DNA of 64,000 bases, from the NCBI GenBank assembly GCA_021811145.1, contig JAJZPN010000002.1, positions 54,482 to 118,481 on the forward strand, read 5' to 3'. The translations under genes and the position numbers were made by a program. The notes beneath the pieces were generated by a model that had not been told where the DNA came from, ran no database searches, and saw nothing but the letters and a program-made list of their open reading frames with translations. Source of the DNA: Pseudomonadota bacterium (GTDB taxonomy: Bacteria > Pseudomonadota > Gammaproteobacteria > Burkholderiales > Ferrovaceae). Below, piece by piece: positions 30,793-41,843 of the stretch; positions within the stretch are counted from its first letter, which is position 1; every line of letters begins with the position of its first letter.

Positions 30793-30968
30793 CCTCCAAG
30801 TCACTTCATTTAATTTTAAAAAAGTCTCTTTGATCTTAAAGGGTAAATAGCACTGCGCTGGTTGTCTAAATAAGATGAATTAAACAGGGTGACTTTTTCT
30901 TAAGACCAAAACCCTTCTAATGCTTTGATTATAATAATAGCCAGTCAATCAGGTTATCGAACTTGAAA

Positions 30969-31370
30969 TCAGCCCGCTTTGACTTCGTTGAGCAAGTCAG
31001 GATGGCGATCCAAAATTTTAAGCAGCTTAACTAAGGCCAAAGGCGGTTTAGTTTTACCGTTTTCGTACCGAGAAAAAGCATTAATCCCACCACCGAAGAT
31101 ATCCGCTGCCTCCCTCTGACCTAGATTTAGTTTCTTGCGCACGTTAGCAACAAAGACGGGATCAACAATAGCCGCATTGACTTGCCTATTAAAGGCCTGC
31201 ATCTCACGCATGACACGATCTGTTTCAGCCAAATCTGTTATAGACTCATCGCATGCCGGACAAAAATCTCCTGTAACAGCCGATATCACGGCAGTCTCAC
31301 CTTTGTAAGTGTAAGTAATATCGCGGGTATCGTGAATCAGTTCCGCTGCGCCGCAAACGGGACATTTCAT
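30969..31370 (-). CDS. mqsA: MqsA-type antitoxin
   Basis: 133 residues. N-terminal zinc-binding region with CPVCGAAEL (residues 3-11) and FCPACDES near 37, then a C-terminal XRE helix-turn-helix (LNLGQREAADIFGGGINAFS with RYENGKT). This two-domain plan is that of MqsA. The gene follows the toxin gene by 2 bp, the reversed toxin-first order known for mqsRA. Confidence 0.93.
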   Translation of the reverse strand: MKCPVCGAAELIHDTRDITYTYKGETAVISAVTGDFCPACDESITDLAETDRVMREMQAFNRQVNAAIVDPVFVANVRKKLNLGQREAADIFGGGINAFSRYENGKTKPPLALVKLLKILDRHPDLLNEVKAG

Positions 31371-31372
31371 AT

Positions 31373-31669
31373 TTATAGCTCCTTGAAAGACACAATTAGC
31401 ACATCTTCAATAACCGTTAGTTTCAGGTATACATCACCAGCCTTCGTCTTTGTTCGGTAGACGTCCTGCCATACTGTGTGATTTGCGTGAGTGGTCATAC
31501 TTTTATAAAAATCATTTGTGGTCAGCGTCATCACCACAGTTATCATATCTGCTAGTTCAAGACCGAGCTCAGTGGCGCCGATCATTGCTGCTTGAGTCAC
31601 TCGCACCTCGCCTGCTTTAACTAGACATTGAATTACCGATAGCCTGCAGTGAGGTTTTTGTTTTTCCAT
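31373..31669 (-). CDS. mqsR: MqsR mRNA interferase toxin
   Basis: 98 residues. The segment MTLTTNDFYKSMTTHANH followed by TVWQDVYRTKT matches MqsR, a RelE-fold RNase that cuts at GCN sites. C-terminal KLTVIEDVLIVSFKEL closes the sheet. Toxin gene comes first, with its operator just upstream. Confidence 0.93.
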   Translation of the reverse strand: MEKQKPHCRLSVIQCLVKAGEVRVTQAAMIGATELGLELADMITVVMTLTTNDFYKSMTTHANHTVWQDVYRTKTKAGDVYLKLTVIEDVLIVSFKEL

Positions 31670-31681
31670 TATTAAAATACT

Positions 31682-31712
31682 AACCTACTTGGTTTTTTTT
31701 GGCAAGTTGGTT
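31682..31712 (-). promoter_or_regulatory. mqsRA operator candidate
   Basis: AACCTACTTG at 31682-31691 and CAAGTTGGTT at 31703-31712 are inverted repeats with one mismatch and an 11-base spacer, starting 13 bp upstream of mqsR. E. coli MqsA binds AACCT...AGGTT palindromes, and the AACC ends here fit that pattern. Confidence 0.6.
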
Positions 31713-31910
31713 AGTCACATTTTCATATAGCTTACCGACAATTTTCTTGGTCAACTTGTCAGTCTTCATGCCCCCCCCTATTCTGATCGCACGCAAAGCC
31801 CATGAAGACTTACTACCACTTTTAGCAGTTACCTGCCAAAGACTTGATAGCATAGTCCATCAATCAATATATTCTTTTTAAAATTTGAATACTTAAAGAA
31901 ATAGGTTGAC

Positions 31911-32846
31911 TTAACCCTCATCCATTTCTTTAACGATCGCTTCACGGACAATATCAGGGGTCAATTGGGGAGCAAACAGCTCTATAAAATCATAGGTATA
32001 CTGACGCAGAAAAGCACCACGTCGAATGCCAATACGTGTAGTGCTGTTTTCAAAAAGATGACTAACATCAATCGCTCTGAGTTCACTATCACGCTCTTTG
32101 TCAAAAGCCATCGCCGCAATAATCCCAACTCCCATATCAAGCTCAACATAGGTTTTAATCACATCAGCATCCAATGCTGTTAGTACTACATTGGGAGTTA
32201 ACTCTTCACGTTCAAAGGCTTGGTTGATTTTAGAGCGACCAGTAAATGAAAAATCATAGGTAATTAAAGGATACTCAGCTAATTTCTTAAGTGTTAATTT
32301 CTTCTCTGATAATAACGGATGATTCGGTTTCACCACTAGGCAGCGATTCCATTGATAACAAGGTAGAACACATAAATCAGCAAATTGATCCATGCCTTCT
32401 GTCGCGATAGCTATATCAGCTTTTCCTGCCACCACCTCTTCAGACACATCAATCGGGTTACCCTGATGAAGAACCAGTTTAACCAGTGGATAGCGTTGCG
32501 CAAATTGATGAATAATATTAGGTAACACATAACGAGCTTGAGTATGAGTGGTGGCAATGGTGAGACTACCTGCACTTTCATGACTAAATTCACGTCCAGC
32601 CTCACGTAAGTTTTTGGCCTCTAGCAATACATTTTGCGCCATTTTAACGATACGTACCCCAGGTTCTGTAACCCCCACAATCCGTTTACCATTGCGTACA
32701 AAGACGTCCACCCCAAGCTCTTCTTCTAGTAAGCGAATTTGTTTACTAATACCCGGTTGAGAGGTGTGGAGATTCTCAGCAGCTTGCGACACATTGAGTC
32801 CCGCTTGAGCCACTTCCACCAGATAACGCAATTGTTGTAATTTCAT
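31911..32846 (-). CDS. cysB: LysR-type regulator CysB
   Basis: 311 residues. MKLQQLRYLVEVAQAGLNVS followed by QAAENLHTSQPGISKQIR is the CysB/Cbl winged helix, more specific than general LysR. The C-terminal half is the O-acetylserine/sulfate sensing domain (TTHTQARYVLPNII). Activates sulfur assimilation genes. Divergent from a TauE/SafE transporter, a probable target. Confidence 0.92.
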   Translation of the reverse strand: MKLQQLRYLVEVAQAGLNVSQAAENLHTSQPGISKQIRLLEEELGVDVFVRNGKRIVGVTEPGVRIVKMAQNVLLEAKNLREAGREFSHESAGSLTIATTHTQARYVLPNIIHQFAQRYPLVKLVLHQGNPIDVSEEVVAGKADIAIATEGMDQFADLCVLPCYQWNRCLVVKPNHPLLSEKKLTLKKLAEYPLITYDFSFTGRSKINQAFEREELTPNVVLTALDADVIKTYVELDMGVGIIAAMAFDKERDSELRAIDVSHLFENSTTRIGIRRGAFLRQYTYDFIELFAPQLTPDIVREAIVKEMDEG

Positions 32847-32955
32847 GGGAAGCCTGTCCTATATAACATTTAGTTTTATAGAGAAAAGATAATATTCCTT
32901 AATATTTTATAGGATTGGTGGTTAACATGTCTTTTTATTTTGAGCTATAGAAGAC

Positions 32956-33729
32956 ATGCATTGGTCTTATGCCCTATCAGGGTTATTAGGTGGATTTTTA
33001 GTCGGGTTAACCGGTGTGGGTGGGGGGTCACTCATGACCCCCTTACTCATTTTGGTTTTTAAAATAAATCCCTTGAGCGCTGTGGGAACGGATCTGCTTT
33101 ATGCAGCGATTACTAAACTAAGCGGCACACTCATTCATCATCGTAAAAAAAACATTGATTGGCAGGCTGTTACCTATTTAAGTTTAGGTAGTATCCCAGC
33201 CTCCTTCATTACCCTGTCATTAGCCAGTAGCCATTGGCACCAGGAGAGTTTTAGAGGTGCCATTCGCTACTCCTTAGCTCTTGCTCTGTTTCTCACTGCC
33301 TTAGCTCTATTGTGGGGCTGGCGTAACCTTTATCGTCGCGAATCAGTCACTCATTTCACTAAAGAGATTGCCTATAAGCGCCCAATCTCTATTATTGTAG
33401 GGATAATTATTGGCTCATTGGTGACCTTATCTTCAGTGGGGGCAGGCGCCGTGGGGACTACGGCTCTTCTTCTTTTATATCCTAAACTACCCTTATCAAG
33501 AATAATTGGGACAGATATTGCTCACGCCATCCCCATTACTCTAATTGCTGGTGTGGGACATTTGGTTTTAGGAGAAATTAATTTTTCTTTACTAATCAAT
33601 TTGTTAATTGGTTCTATCCCCGGTATTTGGCTTGGCACTCAACTCAATAGCAAAATTTCAGAAAAAGTCACTCGCCCCCTACTGGCCATTCTCCTAGCCG
33701 GCATTGCTTTAAAGCTCGTTATAAGTTAA
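32956..33729 (+). CDS. TauE/SafE-family sulfite/organosulfonate exporter
   Basis: 257 residues with about eight membrane segments. Glycine-rich GLTGVGGGSLMTPLLILVF near the N-terminus and the repeat TLSSVGAGAVGTTALLLLYP in the second half are typical. Members move sulfite or small sulfur anions. Its position 110 bp from divergent cysB makes a sulfur role plausible. Confidence 0.88.
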   Translation: MHWSYALSGLLGGFLVGLTGVGGGSLMTPLLILVFKINPLSAVGTDLLYAAITKLSGTLIHHRKKNIDWQAVTYLSLGSIPASFITLSLASSHWHQESFRGAIRYSLALALFLTALALLWGWRNLYRRESVTHFTKEIAYKRPISIIVGIIIGSLVTLSSVGAGAVGTTALLLLYPKLPLSRIIGTDIAHAIPITLIAGVGHLVLGEINFSLLINLLIGSIPGIWLGTQLNSKISEKVTRPLLAILLAGIALKLVIS

Positions 33730-33843
33730 CTGTAATTTTTTATCTGATCGCATCAAAACAGCATTTATATATTTCAATTTACCTTGCTTAATTTATTGAT
33801 TTATAATAATTTATACAATTATGAACTTAAACTTCAAATCTGT

Positions 33844-34995
33844 ATGTTTTATTCACGTCATGCCTCAATAACAATTGAACGATTAACTAAGGGTTTTCCA
33901 GTCATTGCTATTACAGGACCACGGCAATCTGGCAAAACCACCCTTGCTCGCCATCAATTTCCTGACAAGCCCTACATTTCTCTTGAAAACCCTGACGAAC
34001 GAGAATTCGCTACTAATGACCCCAAACGATTTTTAGCTCGCTTCCCTCAAGGGGCGGTACTTGATGAGATTCAACGTTGCCCAACCCTATTTTCTTGGTT
34101 ACAAGGAATTGTCGATCAACAGATAATTCCTGGTCAGTTTATTCTCACAGGCTCCTCTCAATTTGAGTTACCCACCAGCATCAACCAGTCTCTAGCTGGT
34201 AGAGTAGCTAAAGTTGAGTTGCTGCCTTTGTCTTTATCAGAACTAAGGGCAGCTCAATGCATGCCAATTACAGTAGATCAATTAATACTCAAAGGATCAT
34301 ATCCTGCTGTTTATAGCAGAGATATTGATCCAGCTGATTGGTATAGCAATTATGTAACAACCTATATAGAAAGAGATGTACGCCAACTCATCAACATAAA
34401 AAATCTTAACCAATTTCAACGTTTTATCAAATTATGTGCAGCCCGCACAGGTCAATTACTCAACCTAACCTCTCTTGGCGCTGATTGCGGTATTAGCAGT
34501 CATACAGCACAAGAATGGATTAGTGTATTAGAAGCAAGTTATATCGTGAGACGTATCACCCCTTTTCATAGTAATTTTGGTAAACGTCTCATTAAAGCAC
34601 CAAAGCTCTACTTTTTAGATACAGGCCTCGCCTCATGGTTATTGAACATAAAAAATATTGACACCTTATCTGTCCATCCTTTCCGCGGTGCCCTCTTTGA
34701 GTCTATGGTGGTTTCTGACATGATGAAACAACAATTTAATCATGGTGATCGTTTACAACTAAGTTTTTGGCGGGATAACTCAGGTACCGAAATAGATATC
34801 ATTGATGAACAAGATAACCACATTAAGGTGATAGAAATTAAGTCTGGCGCCACCTTTACAACCGAATGGGTGCAATCGCTACTGAAATTAAGCCGGTTAT
34901 TTAATAATCCTCAAGTTCAATTACAAGTCATTTACGGAGGAGAAGAAAGTTTTGACCGTGACAATTATCACGTGACCAGTTGGCGGGATTTGTAA
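33844..34995 (+). CDS. AAA_14/DUF4143 ATPase with nuclease-like C-terminus
   Basis: 383 residues from ATG 33844 (an upstream TTG would add 20 unconserved residues). Walker A GPRQSGKTTLA near residue 24 and Walker B GAVLDEIQRCP near 70. Residues 190-380 are DUF4143: LYFLDTGLASWLL, FRGALFESMVV and a restriction-nuclease-like GTEIDII followed by VIEIKSG (D and ExK). Common in accessory DNA and often mobile; no cellular role is established. No obvious partner here. Confidence 0.88.
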   Translation: MFYSRHASITIERLTKGFPVIAITGPRQSGKTTLARHQFPDKPYISLENPDEREFATNDPKRFLARFPQGAVLDEIQRCPTLFSWLQGIVDQQIIPGQFILTGSSQFELPTSINQSLAGRVAKVELLPLSLSELRAAQCMPITVDQLILKGSYPAVYSRDIDPADWYSNYVTTYIERDVRQLINIKNLNQFQRFIKLCAARTGQLLNLTSLGADCGISSHTAQEWISVLEASYIVRRITPFHSNFGKRLIKAPKLYFLDTGLASWLLNIKNIDTLSVHPFRGALFESMVVSDMMKQQFNHGDRLQLSFWRDNSGTEIDIIDEQDNHIKVIEIKSGATFTTEWVQSLLKLSRLFNNPQVQLQVIYGGEESFDRDNYHVTSWRDL

Positions 34996-35026
34996 CAAAT
35001 CACCTAAAACGAGGCAGAGCTCTACC

Positions 35027-35332
35027 TTAACCATTAGCAGGCATAGGATGAATCTCATGCTCGATTTTCTTGCCGACCTCCCTCTCGGTTTGCTTGAGAT
35101 CGAAACTCATTTGTAGGTTCAACCAAAACTGGGGGGTTGTATTAAAAAAACGGGCAAGTCGAAGTGCTGTATCGGTAGTAATGCCACGACGCTCGCGAAC
35201 TACTTCATTAATACGTGGCGCTGGAACGCGTAGCGCAATTGAAAGAGCGTTAGCAGTGAGACCAAGAGGTACAAGGTACTCCTCCCTCAAGATTTCCCCT
35301 GGATGTATTGGTCTCATATTATTTTTAGTCAT
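35027..35332 (-). CDS. higA: HigA-family antitoxin
   Basis: 101 residues. RPIHPGEILREEYLVPLGLT and the helix-turn-helix RVPAPRINEVVRERRGIT, then FNTTPQFWLNLQ, are HigA hallmarks. Follows higB by 10 bp, toxin-first order. A near-identical paralogue without a functional toxin is at 53222-53527. Confidence 0.95.
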   Translation of the reverse strand: MTKNNMRPIHPGEILREEYLVPLGLTANALSIALRVPAPRINEVVRERRGITTDTALRLARFFNTTPQFWLNLQMSFDLKQTEREVGKKIEHEIHPMPANG

Positions 35333-35342
35333 TGATTACTCC

Positions 35343-35624
35343 TTAGTGGTAATCCACAATCTCAACATGTTCTGGACCATTCGTTCCCCATACAAAACAA
35401 ATGCGCCACTGAATATTTATTCGGATACTATATTGACCAGAACGACTTCCTGCCAACAACTCTAACCGATTTCCGGGCGGAGATCGCAAATCCTTCAACA
35501 TAACTGCATTGTCCAACATCTGTAGCTTTCGCTCAGCTACCGATTTGATCTGATGAAAGCGACTAGTGGTAAAACCCTCATATAAAGACTTTGTATCATT
35601 ACAGCGAAAGGATTGAATAGTCAT
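35343..35624 (-). CDS. higB: HigB-family RelE-like toxin
   Basis: 93 residues from ATG 35624 (MTIQSFRCNDTKSLYEGF). The C-terminal block RSPPGNRLELLAGSRSGQYS, IRINIQWRICFVW and VEIVDYH is complete and typical for this ribosome-dependent RNase. The fragment at 53539-53583 is the matching tail of a second copy. Confidence 0.95.
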   Translation of the reverse strand: MTIQSFRCNDTKSLYEGFTTSRFHQIKSVAERKLQMLDNAVMLKDLRSPPGNRLELLAGSRSGQYSIRINIQWRICFVWGTNGPEHVEIVDYH

Positions 35625-35642
35625 GATTAAATTATATAACAA

Positions 35643-35963
35643 TAAACGTTAAACATTAAGCGTTAAAAATAAGTTTAGTTACGCATCATAAAATAACAAA
35701 TTGAAACGATTTATCGCTATTCCAATATGTTAACTGGATTAAGGTGAATAAACTCGTTAACAATTAATTACGTACAAGACAAAGAGCTGAGAATTCTATA
35801 CTCGTACAAAACATGTTTGCTTCAAGCTGATTAAATCAATTTATATAAAACGATACAAAGCACTATTGGCAATAAAGTCACATTAGAGCAGTTATTACTC
35901 TACAGAATTCAATTCAGACAAAAACGCCAATAAACGTTAAAATTATGTATTTTACGTCTCAAG
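35643..35963. other. Divergent region between higBA and ribF
   Basis: About 320 bp, A+T-rich. AACGTT (35645-35650) and AGCGTT (35659-35664) form an imperfect inverted repeat 20 bp above higB and may be the HigA operator. The rest holds the ribF promoter. I looked for an FMN riboswitch and saw none. Confidence 0.45.
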
Positions 35964-36896
35964 ATGCAAATTCATTTAGGGTTGTCCCAACCCTTAACCG
36001 AATCTTGTGCCTTAACCATAGGCAACTTTGACGGAGTCCATTTAGGTCATCAAATGATGATTAAGCAAGTGGTTACTCAAGCACGTGCTCGTCATTTAAA
36101 TAGTGTGGTCATGACCTTTGAACCACATCCCAAGGACTTTTTTGCCCCTCAATTCAGCCAGCCTCGATTAACTAGCTTAAGAGAAAAAATCGAATTGATC
36201 GAAAGTGCTAACGTGGATCATGTGGTTATCTTACGTTTTAATCATAAGTTAGCTAATACATCAGCCGAAGACTTTGTTAATCACATCCTCAAAGAACAAT
36301 TACAGACCCGTTATTTACTGGTTGGTGATGATTTTCGTTTTGGTGCCAAGCGACAAGGAGATTTCACTTATCTTGCTTCTCGCGCCGAGGATGCAGGCTT
36401 TATTTGTGAATCCATGGACAGCCACAAGGTAGGGAGAGAGCGCGTATCCAGTAGCGCTATCCGTGAAGCTTTGCAGCAAGGACAATTAGATAATGCCCAT
36501 AAACTACTGGGTCGCCCCTTCTTTATCAGTGGGCGTGTCGCCTTTGGTAAACAACTAGGAAGAACCATCGGCTATCCCACTGCTAATATTCCTTTGGGTA
36601 GACGAATCCCCCCATTACAAGGTATTTTTGCTGTTACAGTGGAGGGGCTAGATATAGTACCACTTAAAGGAGTAGCCAGTCTTGGAACCAGACCCTCCGT
36701 TGAATCAAACCATGAACCTTGGCTTGAAGTTCATCTATTTGACTTTAATGAAACCATTTATGGTCAACGTATCCATGTAAACTTTTACCATAAGATCCGT
36801 GATGAAGCGGAGTTTACAACCTTAGATGAATTAATTAAACAAATTGATTTAGACGCCCTTCAGGCAAAAGCTTATTTAACCTCATTATCACTATGA
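35964..36896 (+). CDS. ribF: Bifunctional riboflavin kinase/FAD synthetase
   Basis: 310 residues. N-terminal FAD synthetase: [16 protein letters not shown] (HxGH-like) at residues 22-37, [14 protein letters not shown] near 120, and [13 protein letters not shown]-terminal kinase: [14 protein letters not shown] and [11 protein letters not shown]. Makes FMN and FAD. Overlaps ileS by 4 bp in the standard ribF-ileS-lspA order. Confidence 0.97.
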   Translation: MQIHLGLSQPLTESCALTIGNFDGVHLGHQMMIKQVVTQARARHLNSVVMTFEPHPKDFFAPQFSQPRLTSLREKIELIESANVDHVVILRFNHKLANTSAEDFVNHILKEQLQTRYLLVGDDFRFGAKRQGDFTYLASRAEDAGFICESMDSHKVGRERVSSSAIREALQQGQLDNAHKLLGRPFFISGRVAFGKQLGRTIGYPTANIPLGRRIPPLQGIFAVTVEGLDIVPLKGVASLGTRPSVESNHEPWLEVHLFDFNETIYGQRIHVNFYHKIRDEAEFTTLDELIKQIDLDALQAKAYLTSLSL

Positions 36897-39727
36897 CAGA
36901 TTATAAAAAAACACTTAACTTACCTGATACCTCTTTTGCCATGCGTGCTGATCTCGCCAAACGCGAACCACAATGGATCGAGCGTTGGCTTCAACAAAAG
37001 CGTTATCAAAAATTGCGTCGCCTAGCGGCCAATCGTCCTAAATACATTCTTCATGACGGCCCACCCTATGCCAATGGCGATATTCATATTGGCCATGCGG
37101 TGAATAAAATCCTCAAAGACATCATTATCAAAAGTAAAACCTTGTCTGGTTTTGATGCACCTTATATCCCAGGCTGGGATTGTCATGGACTACCCATTGA
37201 ATTACAAGTAGAAAAAAAACATGGTAAAAATATTGATGCCAAACAATTCAGACAATTGTGTCGCACTTATGCACTAGAACAAGTGGCCAAACAAAAGGCT
37301 GATTTTATTCGCCTTGGGGTGAGCGCTGACTGGGATAATCCTTATCTCACCTTGTCTTATGACATAGAAGCCAATATCGTTAGATCCTTAAGTCAACTAT
37401 GGCAGCGAGGTTATCTTCATCAAGGCCAAAAACCCGTTAATTGGTGTTTAGATTGCGGCTCAGCTTTAGCTGAAGCAGAAGTGGAATATGAAAACAAAGT
37501 CTCACCTGCCGTTGATGTGGGATTTACTCTAACGCATAAAAAAGACTTAGAAGAAAAACTTCATCTCACACTCAGTGACAAACCTATTTTAGCGGTTATT
37601 TGGACCACCACACCTTGGACACTACCCGGCAATGAAGCGGTATGTGTTAATCCAGAATTAAGCTACACCCTTACAGAAACTGACAACAACTATTTACTAC
37701 TAGCCAGTGATTTAGTTGAGGCTTCTTTATTACGTTATCAGTTGTCAGGAAAAACAACCGCAATAATCCAAGGTCGTGAATTAGAAGGGCTACAGCTCAC
37801 TCATCCGCTCTTTGTCAAACAAGTACCCATTATTTTAGGCGATCATGTGTTAGCTGATTCAGGAACAGGGCTGGTGCACACCGCTCCTGCTCATGGGATG
37901 GATGACTATATCGTGGGACTTCGCTATCAATTACCTGTAAAAAGCCCCGTTGCTGATAATGGATGTTTCATAGAGGGAACTCCTCTTGTGGCAGGACAAT
38001 TTGTCTGGAAAGCTAATCCCATTATCGTGGCGCAACTTAAAGAAACAGGGCATTTACTAGCCCACAGTGAATTTACTCACAGTTACCCTCACTGCTGGCG
38101 ACATAAAACCCCGATTATCTTTAGAGCTACCGCTCAATGGTTTATTACCATGGATAATCAACCTAACTCTCTGTCTTCATTAAGAGAGACAGCATTAAAA
38201 GAAGTAGAGAAAACAGAATTTTTCCCGCAATGGGGTCGAGCACGACTCAATGCCATGATTGAAAAGCGTCCTGACTGGTGTGTTTCAAGACAGCGCTCCT
38301 GGGGTGTGCCTATTCCCTTTTATGTCCACAAACAAACAGGTGAACTGCATCCCAATACCAAAGAGATCACTGAAGATATTGCTCAGCGTATTGAAAAAGA
38401 AGGCATTGATGCCTGGTTTGAGGCCTCCATTGATGAGCTATTAGGCGTTGACGCCAAAGACTACCGACCACTTAAAGATACTTTAGATGTGTGGTTTGAT
38501 TCTGGGACCACTCATTTTTCAGTACTTGATCAACGTGATGGCGTTCACAGTCCTGCTGATCTTTATTTAGAAGGATCCGATCAACATCGTGGTTGGTTCC
38601 AGTCATCTCTTCTCACCTCCTGTGCCATGAAATCACAGGCTCCTTACAAAGCACTTCTTACCCATGGCTTTGTGGTGGATGGGGAGGGGCGCAAAATGAG
38701 TAAGTCTTTAGGGAATGTGATTTTTCCTCAAGAGGTTATGAAAAACCTTGGCGCTGATAATTTAAGATTATGGGTGGCGAGTACCGATTATTCGGGAGAG
38801 CTCAATTTATCTGATGAAATTCTTAAACGAGTGGTGGAATCCTACCGCCGTATCAGAAATACCTTACGCTTCTTGTTAGCCAATATTTCGGATTTTGATT
38901 ACTCTAGCCAAGCCGTTAGTATAGACAACTGGCTCGCTATTGATCGCTATGCGGTGAGTTTAACGCAAACTGTACAAGAGGAAATCCAAGGATTTTATGA
39001 GCGCTTTGAGTTTCATTCAGTGACACAACGCATCCAAACTTTTTGTAGTGAAGATTTAGGCGGGTTTTACTTAGATATTCTCAAAGATCGACTCTATACC
39101 ACCGCCCCCAATAGTCAAGCCCGTCGCTCAGCGCAAACCGCGCTCTATCACATTACACAGGCTTTACTGCGTTGGATGGCACCGATTTTAACCTTTACCG
39201 CTGAAGAAGCGTGGTTAACTGTTAATCAACAGCCAGAAGACTCTGACATGTCGATTTTTCATGAACAGTGGTATAGCCTGCCCGCTATCTCTGATGCTTC
39301 CACTCTTCTCAAAGAATGGAGTAGCTTAAGAGAGTTTCGCTCTCTTATTCAAAAGGAGTTAGAACATAAACGAGCTGAAGGGGTCATTGGCTCCTCTCTT
39401 AAAGCGGAGGTGACTCTTAGGGTTGATCCAACATTGATGAGCTGGCTATCCCCCCTGAAAGAAGATTTACGCTTTATTGTCATTACCTCTCAAGCACAAC
39501 TCTCTGTGCTCTCTGACAGTGAATTAAAGGACAACGCTACTATTGAATTTACCCTCAAGGGAGAACCCACTCATTTCATGATTGATGTTAAGGCCAGTGA
39601 GCACCAAAAGTGTGAGCGTTGTTGGCATTATCGTGAAGAGGTAGGACACAACCATGAACATCCACTCTTATGTACACGCTGTATAAGCAATATTCAGGGT
39701 GGTGAGGAAATACGTCACTATGCCTAA
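36893..39727 (+). CDS. ileS: Isoleucyl-tRNA synthetase
   Basis: 944 residues. HIGH motif in [20 protein letters not shown] near residue 56, editing domain with [17 protein letters not shown] in [12 protein letters not shown] near 602, and a C-terminal zinc site [11 protein letters not shown] with CTRCISNI. Bacterial type with full editing domain. Confidence 0.98.
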   Translation: MTDYKKTLNLPDTSFAMRADLAKREPQWIERWLQQKRYQKLRRLAANRPKYILHDGPPYANGDIHIGHAVNKILKDIIIKSKTLSGFDAPYIPGWDCHGLPIELQVEKKHGKNIDAKQFRQLCRTYALEQVAKQKADFIRLGVSADWDNPYLTLSYDIEANIVRSLSQLWQRGYLHQGQKPVNWCLDCGSALAEAEVEYENKVSPAVDVGFTLTHKKDLEEKLHLTLSDKPILAVIWTTTPWTLPGNEAVCVNPELSYTLTETDNNYLLLASDLVEASLLRYQLSGKTTAIIQGRELEGLQLTHPLFVKQVPIILGDHVLADSGTGLVHTAPAHGMDDYIVGLRYQLPVKSPVADNGCFIEGTPLVAGQFVWKANPIIVAQLKETGHLLAHSEFTHSYPHCWRHKTPIIFRATAQWFITMDNQPNSLSSLRETALKEVEKTEFFPQWGRARLNAMIEKRPDWCVSRQRSWGVPIPFYVHKQTGELHPNTKEITEDIAQRIEKEGIDAWFEASIDELLGVDAKDYRPLKDTLDVWFDSGTTHFSVLDQRDGVHSPADLYLEGSDQHRGWFQSSLLTSCAMKSQAPYKALLTHGFVVDGEGRKMSKSLGNVIFPQEVMKNLGADNLRLWVASTDYSGELNLSDEILKRVVESYRRIRNTLRFLLANISDFDYSSQAVSIDNWLAIDRYAVSLTQTVQEEIQGFYERFEFHSVTQRIQTFCSEDLGGFYLDILKDRLYTTAPNSQARRSAQTALYHITQALLRWMAPILTFTAEEAWLTVNQQPEDSDMSIFHEQWYSLPAISDASTLLKEWSSLREFRSLIQKELEHKRAEGVIGSSLKAEVTLRVDPTLMSWLSPLKEDLRFIVITSQAQLSVLSDSELKDNATIEFTLKGEPTHFMIDVKASEHQKCERCWHYREEVGHNHEHPLLCTRCISNIQGGEEIRHYA

Positions 39728-40190
39728 ATTAAGACTCTATGTATTTGTTGTGGCGATGGTGATTGCTGTCGATCAGTGGACTAAAAGTTGGGTATTGTCT
39801 CACCTCATCCCCTATCACGATGTCATTAGGGTTAATGCATTGTTTAATATTGTGTTAGCTAAAAATCCTGGTGCGGCTTTTAGTCTTCTTGCTAACGCTG
39901 GAGGGTGGCAGCGCTATTTCTTTACAGTGATTGCTGTCCTTGCAGTGATATGGCTATGCGTACTCATTTATCGTCATCAACGAGAGCGTTTTTTTTCTAT
40001 TAGCTTAAGCTTGATTCTTGGTGGGGCTCTGGGTAATCTAATTGATAGGTTGTATGTTGGAGTGGTGACTGATTTTATTCAGTGGCATATAGGTGATCAT
40101 TATTGGCCCTCCTTCAACATAGCAGACTCTGCAATCACTGTGGGAGTAATATGTCTAATTTGGGATGGTCTCTTTAAGAAAAATGACTGA
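39720..40190 (+). CDS. lspA: Lipoprotein signal peptidase (signal peptidase II)
   Basis: 156 residues from ATG 39720, overlapping ileS by 8 bp. Four membrane helices. Catalytic aspartates lie in [14 protein letters not shown] and FNIADSAI. Conserved [20 protein letters not shown]. Processes prolipoproteins such as the BON protein at 20706. Confidence 0.97.
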   Translation: MPKLRLYVFVVAMVIAVDQWTKSWVLSHLIPYHDVIRVNALFNIVLAKNPGAAFSLLANAGGWQRYFFTVIAVLAVIWLCVLIYRHQRERFFSISLSLILGGALGNLIDRLYVGVVTDFIQWHIGDHYWPSFNIADSAITVGVICLIWDGLFKKND

Positions 40191-40836
40191 TTGGCTGAAA
40201 CTCATTCGTGCAAAAACATTAGTGACTCAACGTCCTATGAAACCTGGGAAAGTAAGTGATAATCCCAGAATTCCTCCTGGGCAAACTGAAGTCTTTAATT
40301 TTCCTATTCTTGATTTAGGCTTTCGCCCAGAGGTGCCAATCTCTCACTGGCAACTAAAAGTATTTGGTTTGGTTAACCATGAGTTAACGCTAACTTGGCA
40401 GGATTTATTAGCACTTCCTCAATCCAGTGTGACTGCCGATTTTCATTGTGTGACACGTTGGTCACAACTGGATATGCAGTGGCACGGGGTACTAGCCAGA
40501 GATCTTCTCCTTCAAGCCGAACCCCAAGATGAAGCACACTTTGTTACCTTACATGGCTATGACAATTACACCACCAATTTACCGCTTGAGGCGTTACTTG
40601 ATGATGATGTGATTGTCGCTCATCAATTGTTTGATAGCCCCATTCCCCAAGAGCATGGGGGACCGGTAAGAATGATTGTTCCTAAACGCTACGCTTGGAA
40701 AGGATCAAAATGGTTAAAAGCTATTGAGCTACATAAAAAAGATCGCCCAGGATTTTGGGAAGTCAGAGGGTATCACAATGATGCGGATCCTTGGCGTGAA
40801 GAGCGTTTTGGTTTTCCGCCTACGGATATTGAATAA
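40183..40836 (+). CDS. Sulfite oxidase-like molybdopterin oxidoreductase
   Basis: 217 residues from ATG 40183, overlapping lspA by 8 bp. [16 protein letters not shown] near residue 88 holds the Mo-ligating Cys of the sulfite oxidase fold, and [22 protein letters not shown] is the other hallmark region. No signal peptide, so cytoplasmic, unlike MsrP. Substrate unknown. It is wedged between lspA and ispH. Confidence 0.88.
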   Translation: MTDWLKLIRAKTLVTQRPMKPGKVSDNPRIPPGQTEVFNFPILDLGFRPEVPISHWQLKVFGLVNHELTLTWQDLLALPQSSVTADFHCVTRWSQLDMQWHGVLARDLLLQAEPQDEAHFVTLHGYDNYTTNLPLEALLDDDVIVAHQLFDSPIPQEHGGPVRMIVPKRYAWKGSKWLKAIELHKKDRPGFWEVRGYHNDADPWREERFGFPPTDIE

Positions 40837-40837
40837 T

Positions 40838-41773
40838 ATGAAAAAATCTCTTCCCATATTTCTTGCTAACCCCAGAGGATTTTGTGCCGGAGTGGACCGT
40901 GCTATTGATATTGTTGAGCAAGCGCTGACTCGTTTTGGTGCCCCCATCTACGTTCGTCATGAAGTGGTTCATAATCGTTTCGTTGTAGAAGACTTAAAAA
41001 ATAAAGGGGCAGTATTTATTGAAGAACTTGATGAAGTACCACAAGGAGCCACGGTTATTTTTAGTGCCCACGGCGTGTCACTTAAAGTTCGTCAAGAGGC
41101 CGAGGAGCGTGGATTAAAAGTATTTGATGCCACTTGTCCTTTAGTCACTAAAGTACATACTGAAGTCTCCCGCCTCCATGCCATGGGGCGAGAAATTGTC
41201 ATGATTGGGCACAAGGGGCACCCAGAAGTTGAGGGAACCCTTGGGCAGGCAAAGGACAATATCTATTTGGTTGAGACCCCTGAGGATGTAGAAAAACTAC
41301 ATATCAAGAATCCTGATCAACTGGCTTATGTAACGCAAACCACTCTGTCTGTTGATGATGCACAAAAAGTTATCCAAGCGCTAAAGAGTCGTTTTCCTCT
41401 GATACAAGGACCACGCAAAGATGATATTTGTTACGCCACCCAAAACCGCCAGGATGCCGTGAAAAAATTAAGCCAACAAGCTGACGTAGTGATTGTAGTG
41501 GGCTCGCCCACCAGCTCTAACTCAAACCGTCTCAGAGAGGTGGCAGAGAATCTTGGAGTAAGTGCTTACATGGTAGATAGAGCCGAAGATATCAAGGAAG
41601 AGTGGCTAATCGATAAAACTACTATTGGGGTCACTGCAGGGGCCTCAGCCCCTGAAGTATTGGTTGATGAAGTCATTAACCGCTTAAAAGAAATCGGGGC
41701 AGGAGAGGTTAGGGAGCTATCTGGTACGCCAGAAAATGTTGTTTTTCCGCTACCCAAAGCCCTGACCCATTGA
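40838..41773 (+). CDS. ispH: 4-hydroxy-3-methylbut-2-enyl diphosphate reductase
   Basis: 311 residues from ATG 40838, just after the previous stop. Last step of the MEP pathway, producing IPP and DMAPP. The [4Fe-4S] cysteines are in [23 protein letters not shown] and [11 protein letters not shown]. The upstream-extended frame to 40724 lies inside the oxidoreductase gene. Confidence 0.97.
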   Translation: MKKSLPIFLANPRGFCAGVDRAIDIVEQALTRFGAPIYVRHEVVHNRFVVEDLKNKGAVFIEELDEVPQGATVIFSAHGVSLKVRQEAEERGLKVFDATCPLVTKVHTEVSRLHAMGREIVMIGHKGHPEVEGTLGQAKDNIYLVETPEDVEKLHIKNPDQLAYVTQTTLSVDDAQKVIQALKSRFPLIQGPRKDDICYATQNRQDAVKKLSQQADVVIVVGSPTSSNSNRLREVAENLGVSAYMVDRAEDIKEEWLIDKTTIGVTAGASAPEVLVDEVINRLKEIGAGEVRELSGTPENVVFPLPKALTH

Positions 41774-41843
41774 AAATTAACCCTTTTTTTTAGTAAACTA
41801 GGAACTGTAGAGGGGAGACAGTTGTCTCAAAGGGGAGAAAATT

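Noticed and set aside
35643..35963. FMN riboswitch before ribF
   Set aside because: The conserved AGGGGCGGGGUG-type core and its arms are absent; the region is A+T-rich without multi-stem structure.
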